From Lentimicrobiaceae bacterium (GTDB lineage Bacteria > Bacteroidota > Bacteroidia > Bacteroidales > Lentimicrobiaceae), in NCBI GenBank assembly GCA_028697695.1, contig JAQVEI010000078.1, positions 1 through 8,516 on the forward strand: a DNA stretch of 8,516 bases. Reading direction: 5' to 3'. The number at the start of each line of letters is the position of its first letter. The stretch's first letter is position 1. The notes beneath the pieces are model-generated. The model was not told the DNA's origin, made no database searches, and was given only the letters and a program-made list of their open reading frames with translations. This document shows, piece by piece, positions 7,143-8,516 of the stretch. The position numbers were made by a program, and so were the translations under genes.

Positions 7143-7778
7143 ATGAAAAAGACAACTTTTATCATACTGTCATGCCTATTGTTGATTGCCTGCAGCGAAC
7201 AGGAAAGAAAACTTCCCGTTTTTGGCACAACCTACATTGAAGGAAACGATACCGTTTACGCGGCTATCCGCCCTTTCTCATTTATAAATCAGGACAGCCT
7301 TGTTATTACAGACGAAACATTTAAGAACAGGATTTATGTTGCTGATTTTATCTTTCTTTCCTGTCCAACCATCTGCCCGGTAATGACCCGGCAGCTTAAG
7401 CGGGTGTACGATGCTTACAGCGACAATCCTCATGTTTATTTTCTCTCTCACTCTATTGACCCGGCCAACGATACTGTAGCCCGCCTGCATGCTTACACCC
7501 GTGAGCTGGGCATCGACAATACGCGCTGGTTTTTCGTAACCGGAAACAGGGATAGTATTTTTTCCATAGCCAACCACAGCTATTTTGCCACCGCTTTTGC
7601 CGACAGCACAGCGCCCGGAGGGTTTATTCACAGTGGCGTTTTTTTGTTGGTTGACACCGATAAACATATTCGGGGTGCCTATGATGGAACCAACGCCGAT
7701 GAAGCAGATCGCCTGATACGTGACATTGAGCTATTGCTTGCAGAAGAATTTCCAACACATAACAGTAAACAAAACTAA
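7143..7778 (+). CDS. Sco1/SenC/PrrC-type copper chaperone lipoprotein
   Basis: This protein of 211 residues has a thioredoxin-like fold and the copper site of the SCO family. C74 and C78 lie in FLSCPTICPVMTRQL (CxxxC) and the distal ligand histidine is H163 in GGFIHSGVFLLVD. SHSIDP (103-107) and RWFFVTG (128-134) are further family landmarks. The N-terminus MKKTTFIILSCLLLIACSEQ has a short basic start, a hydrophobic stretch and a lipobox ending at C17, so it should be exported and lipid-anchored on the outer face of the cytoplasmic membrane. SCO proteins help deliver copper to, or reduce the cysteines of, the CuA site of cytochrome oxidase. The next gene encodes exactly such a CuA subunit 31 bases later, which supports that role. 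The start at 7143 is fixed by the signal peptide. Confidence 0.93.
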   Translation: MKKTTFIILSCLLLIACSEQERKLPVFGTTYIEGNDTVYAAIRPFSFINQDSLVITDETFKNRIYVADFIFLSCPTICPVMTRQLKRVYDAYSDNPHVYFLSHSIDPANDTVARLHAYTRELGIDNTRWFFVTGNRDSIFSIANHSYFATAFADSTAPGGFIHSGVFLLVDTDKHIRGAYDGTNADEADRLIRDIELLLAEEFPTHNSKQN

Positions 7779-7809
7779 TAGATTCATTCACTTTAACAAA
7801 CCCTTAATC

Positions 7810-8352
7810 ATGCACCAAAGTTCCATACTACTTCTTTTTCTTTTCCTGATGGGTATTGCTTTAATAGTGTTTACATACATCTACCTCTCGTCAAAAAGAA
7901 CAGATCAGGGAATGTCGAACCCATTAAAAAAACGCTTTTGGTTTTTCCTTATCCTTACCATTATCATGGGAATATTTGCTTCTGTGACCATTCCAAAATC
8001 ACCCTACTTTGCATTTGCGGACAAAACGCCGGCCAAAGTCATTCATGTAGCAGCTATTCAGTTTTCATTCTTTTTATCAGAGAATGCCATTGAGCGCGAA
8101 AAGCCATCCGGGCAGAAGATTGAGTTGCCTGTGAATGAGGTTATTGAGTTTAGAGTAACAAGTTTTGATGTAAATCATGGCTTTGCCATTTATGACCCAT
8201 CCAACCGGCTGGTAACCCAAACCCAGGCCATGCCCGGGTATGTAAACCGGCTGCGCCACAAATTCGAAGAGCCCGGTGTATACAATATACTTTGCCTGGA
8301 ATATTGCGGCGTAGCACATCAGCTCATGCGTTCATCTTTTACAGTTAAGTAA
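7810..8352 (+). CDS. Cytochrome c oxidase subunit II, short form with complete CuA site
   Basis: This protein of 180 residues has two N-terminal membrane helices (about 5-26 and 43-60) and a C-terminal cupredoxin domain outside the membrane. The CuA ligands are all present: H123 (DVNHGFAIYD), C162, E164 (backbone ligand position), C166, H170 and M173 in CLEYCGVAHQLM. It therefore should accept electrons from cytochrome c or a cupredoxin and pass them to subunit I. No cytochrome c domain is fused at the C-terminus. The length is well below that of classic aa3-type subunit II (about 250 or more), pointing to a compact, ba3- or B-type oxidase, although that assignment is inference. The ATG at 7810 was chosen because it leads directly into the first helix; the frame is open upstream into the Sco gene but without membrane or family signal. 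Subunit I follows after 19 bases. Confidence 0.9.
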   Translation: MHQSSILLLFLFLMGIALIVFTYIYLSSKRTDQGMSNPLKKRFWFFLILTIIMGIFASVTIPKSPYFAFADKTPAKVIHVAAIQFSFFLSENAIEREKPSGQKIELPVNEVIEFRVTSFDVNHGFAIYDPSNRLVTQTQAMPGYVNRLRHKFEEPGVYNILCLEYCGVAHQLMRSSFTVK

Positions 8353-8371
8353 AATCCTAAAACATAAAGTT

Positions 8372-8516
8372 ATGGAATCGATAAAGCTAAAAAAAATAAC
8401 TTCGATATGGGTTATCGCTGTGCTCACTTTATTTGTGGCCTCTATAGTATTGGGCATTCTAATGCGTCTGAATCAGGGAGGGATATTACATCAGGCACCC
8501 ATTACCTTTTATTCAA
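8372..8516 (+). CDS. Heme-copper oxidase subunit I, N-terminal fragment
   Basis: An ATG at 8372 opens a frame of 48 codons that runs off the window. The peptide has a basic N-terminus (MESIKLKKITS), one long hydrophobic helix (about 12-31) and then MRLNQGG followed by APITFYS. This pattern fits the first membrane helix of heme-copper oxidase subunit I, where an arginine after the helix (here R32 in GILMRLNQ) is conserved in many members, and the chain leads on to the helix with the first heme-ligand histidine. That histidine is beyond the window. The position 19 bases after a CuA subunit II gene strongly supports the call. The subtype (A, ba3/B-type or other) cannot be decided from this fragment. 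Confidence 0.72.
   Translation, partial: MESIKLKKITSIWVIAVLTLFVASIVLGILMRLNQGGILHQAPITFYS

Noticed and set aside
7278..7667. Long open frame (129 codons, - strand) opposite the Sco gene
   Set aside because: It lies wholly antisense to a well-supported gene and its translation shows no recognisable motif.
7720..7809. Upstream extension of the subunit II frame overlapping the Sco gene
   Set aside because: The extension is polar and without family resemblance; the ATG at 7810 leads straight into the first membrane helix.

Overview
The window looks like a piece of a Bacteroidota (Bacteroidetes-type) chromosome. The evidence is indirect. Starts are preceded by A-rich leaders without Shine-Dalgarno sequences, base composition is moderate to AT-rich, and the gene content (short CuA subunit II with Sco, DUF438/PAS protein, AhpD-like proteins of the MKxRLNY type) suits that phylum. 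All ten genes I can support lie on the + strand and are tightly packed. The first and last are cut by the window edges. I see no RNA gene, CRISPR array, insertion sequence or phage gene, and no gene-free stretch longer than about 105 bases.

Layout. Bases 2-1328 hold the C-terminal part of a PAS (DUF438-type) plus DUF1858 protein, followed after 4 bases by a small ferredoxin/flavodoxin-NADP reductase-like flavoprotein without an iron-sulfur domain. Bases 1382-4177 encode a full-length AcnA/IRP1-type aconitase with all three cluster cysteines. After a 105-base gap holding weak terminator and promoter candidates comes an apparent four-gene run (4283-7109): a 107-residue AhpD-like protein with a CPWC motif, nicotinate phosphoribosyltransferase (pncB), nicotinamidase (pncA), and a 152-residue AhpD-like protein with a CAYC motif. 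Bases 7143-8516 start a terminal oxidase cluster: a Sco1/SenC-type copper lipoprotein, a short two-helix CuA subunit II, and the first 48 codons of a heme-copper oxidase subunit I.

How the genes fit together. PncA and PncB form the two-step route nicotinamide -> nicotinate -> nicotinate mononucleotide, feeding NAD synthesis. The oxidase genes provide O2 reduction and its copper assembly factor. Aconitase is an oxidant- and NO-sensitive TCA enzyme. The AhpD-like proteins carry thiol-redox motifs, and the PAS/DUF1858 protein with its flavin reductase has the look of a redox or gas-sensing unit. A shared theme of respiration, NAD supply and oxidative or nitrosative stress is my inference, not something the sequence proves. 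No clearly novel system is visible. The least explained parts are the PAS/DUF1858-reductase pair and the bracketing of pncB-pncA by two different AhpD-like genes.
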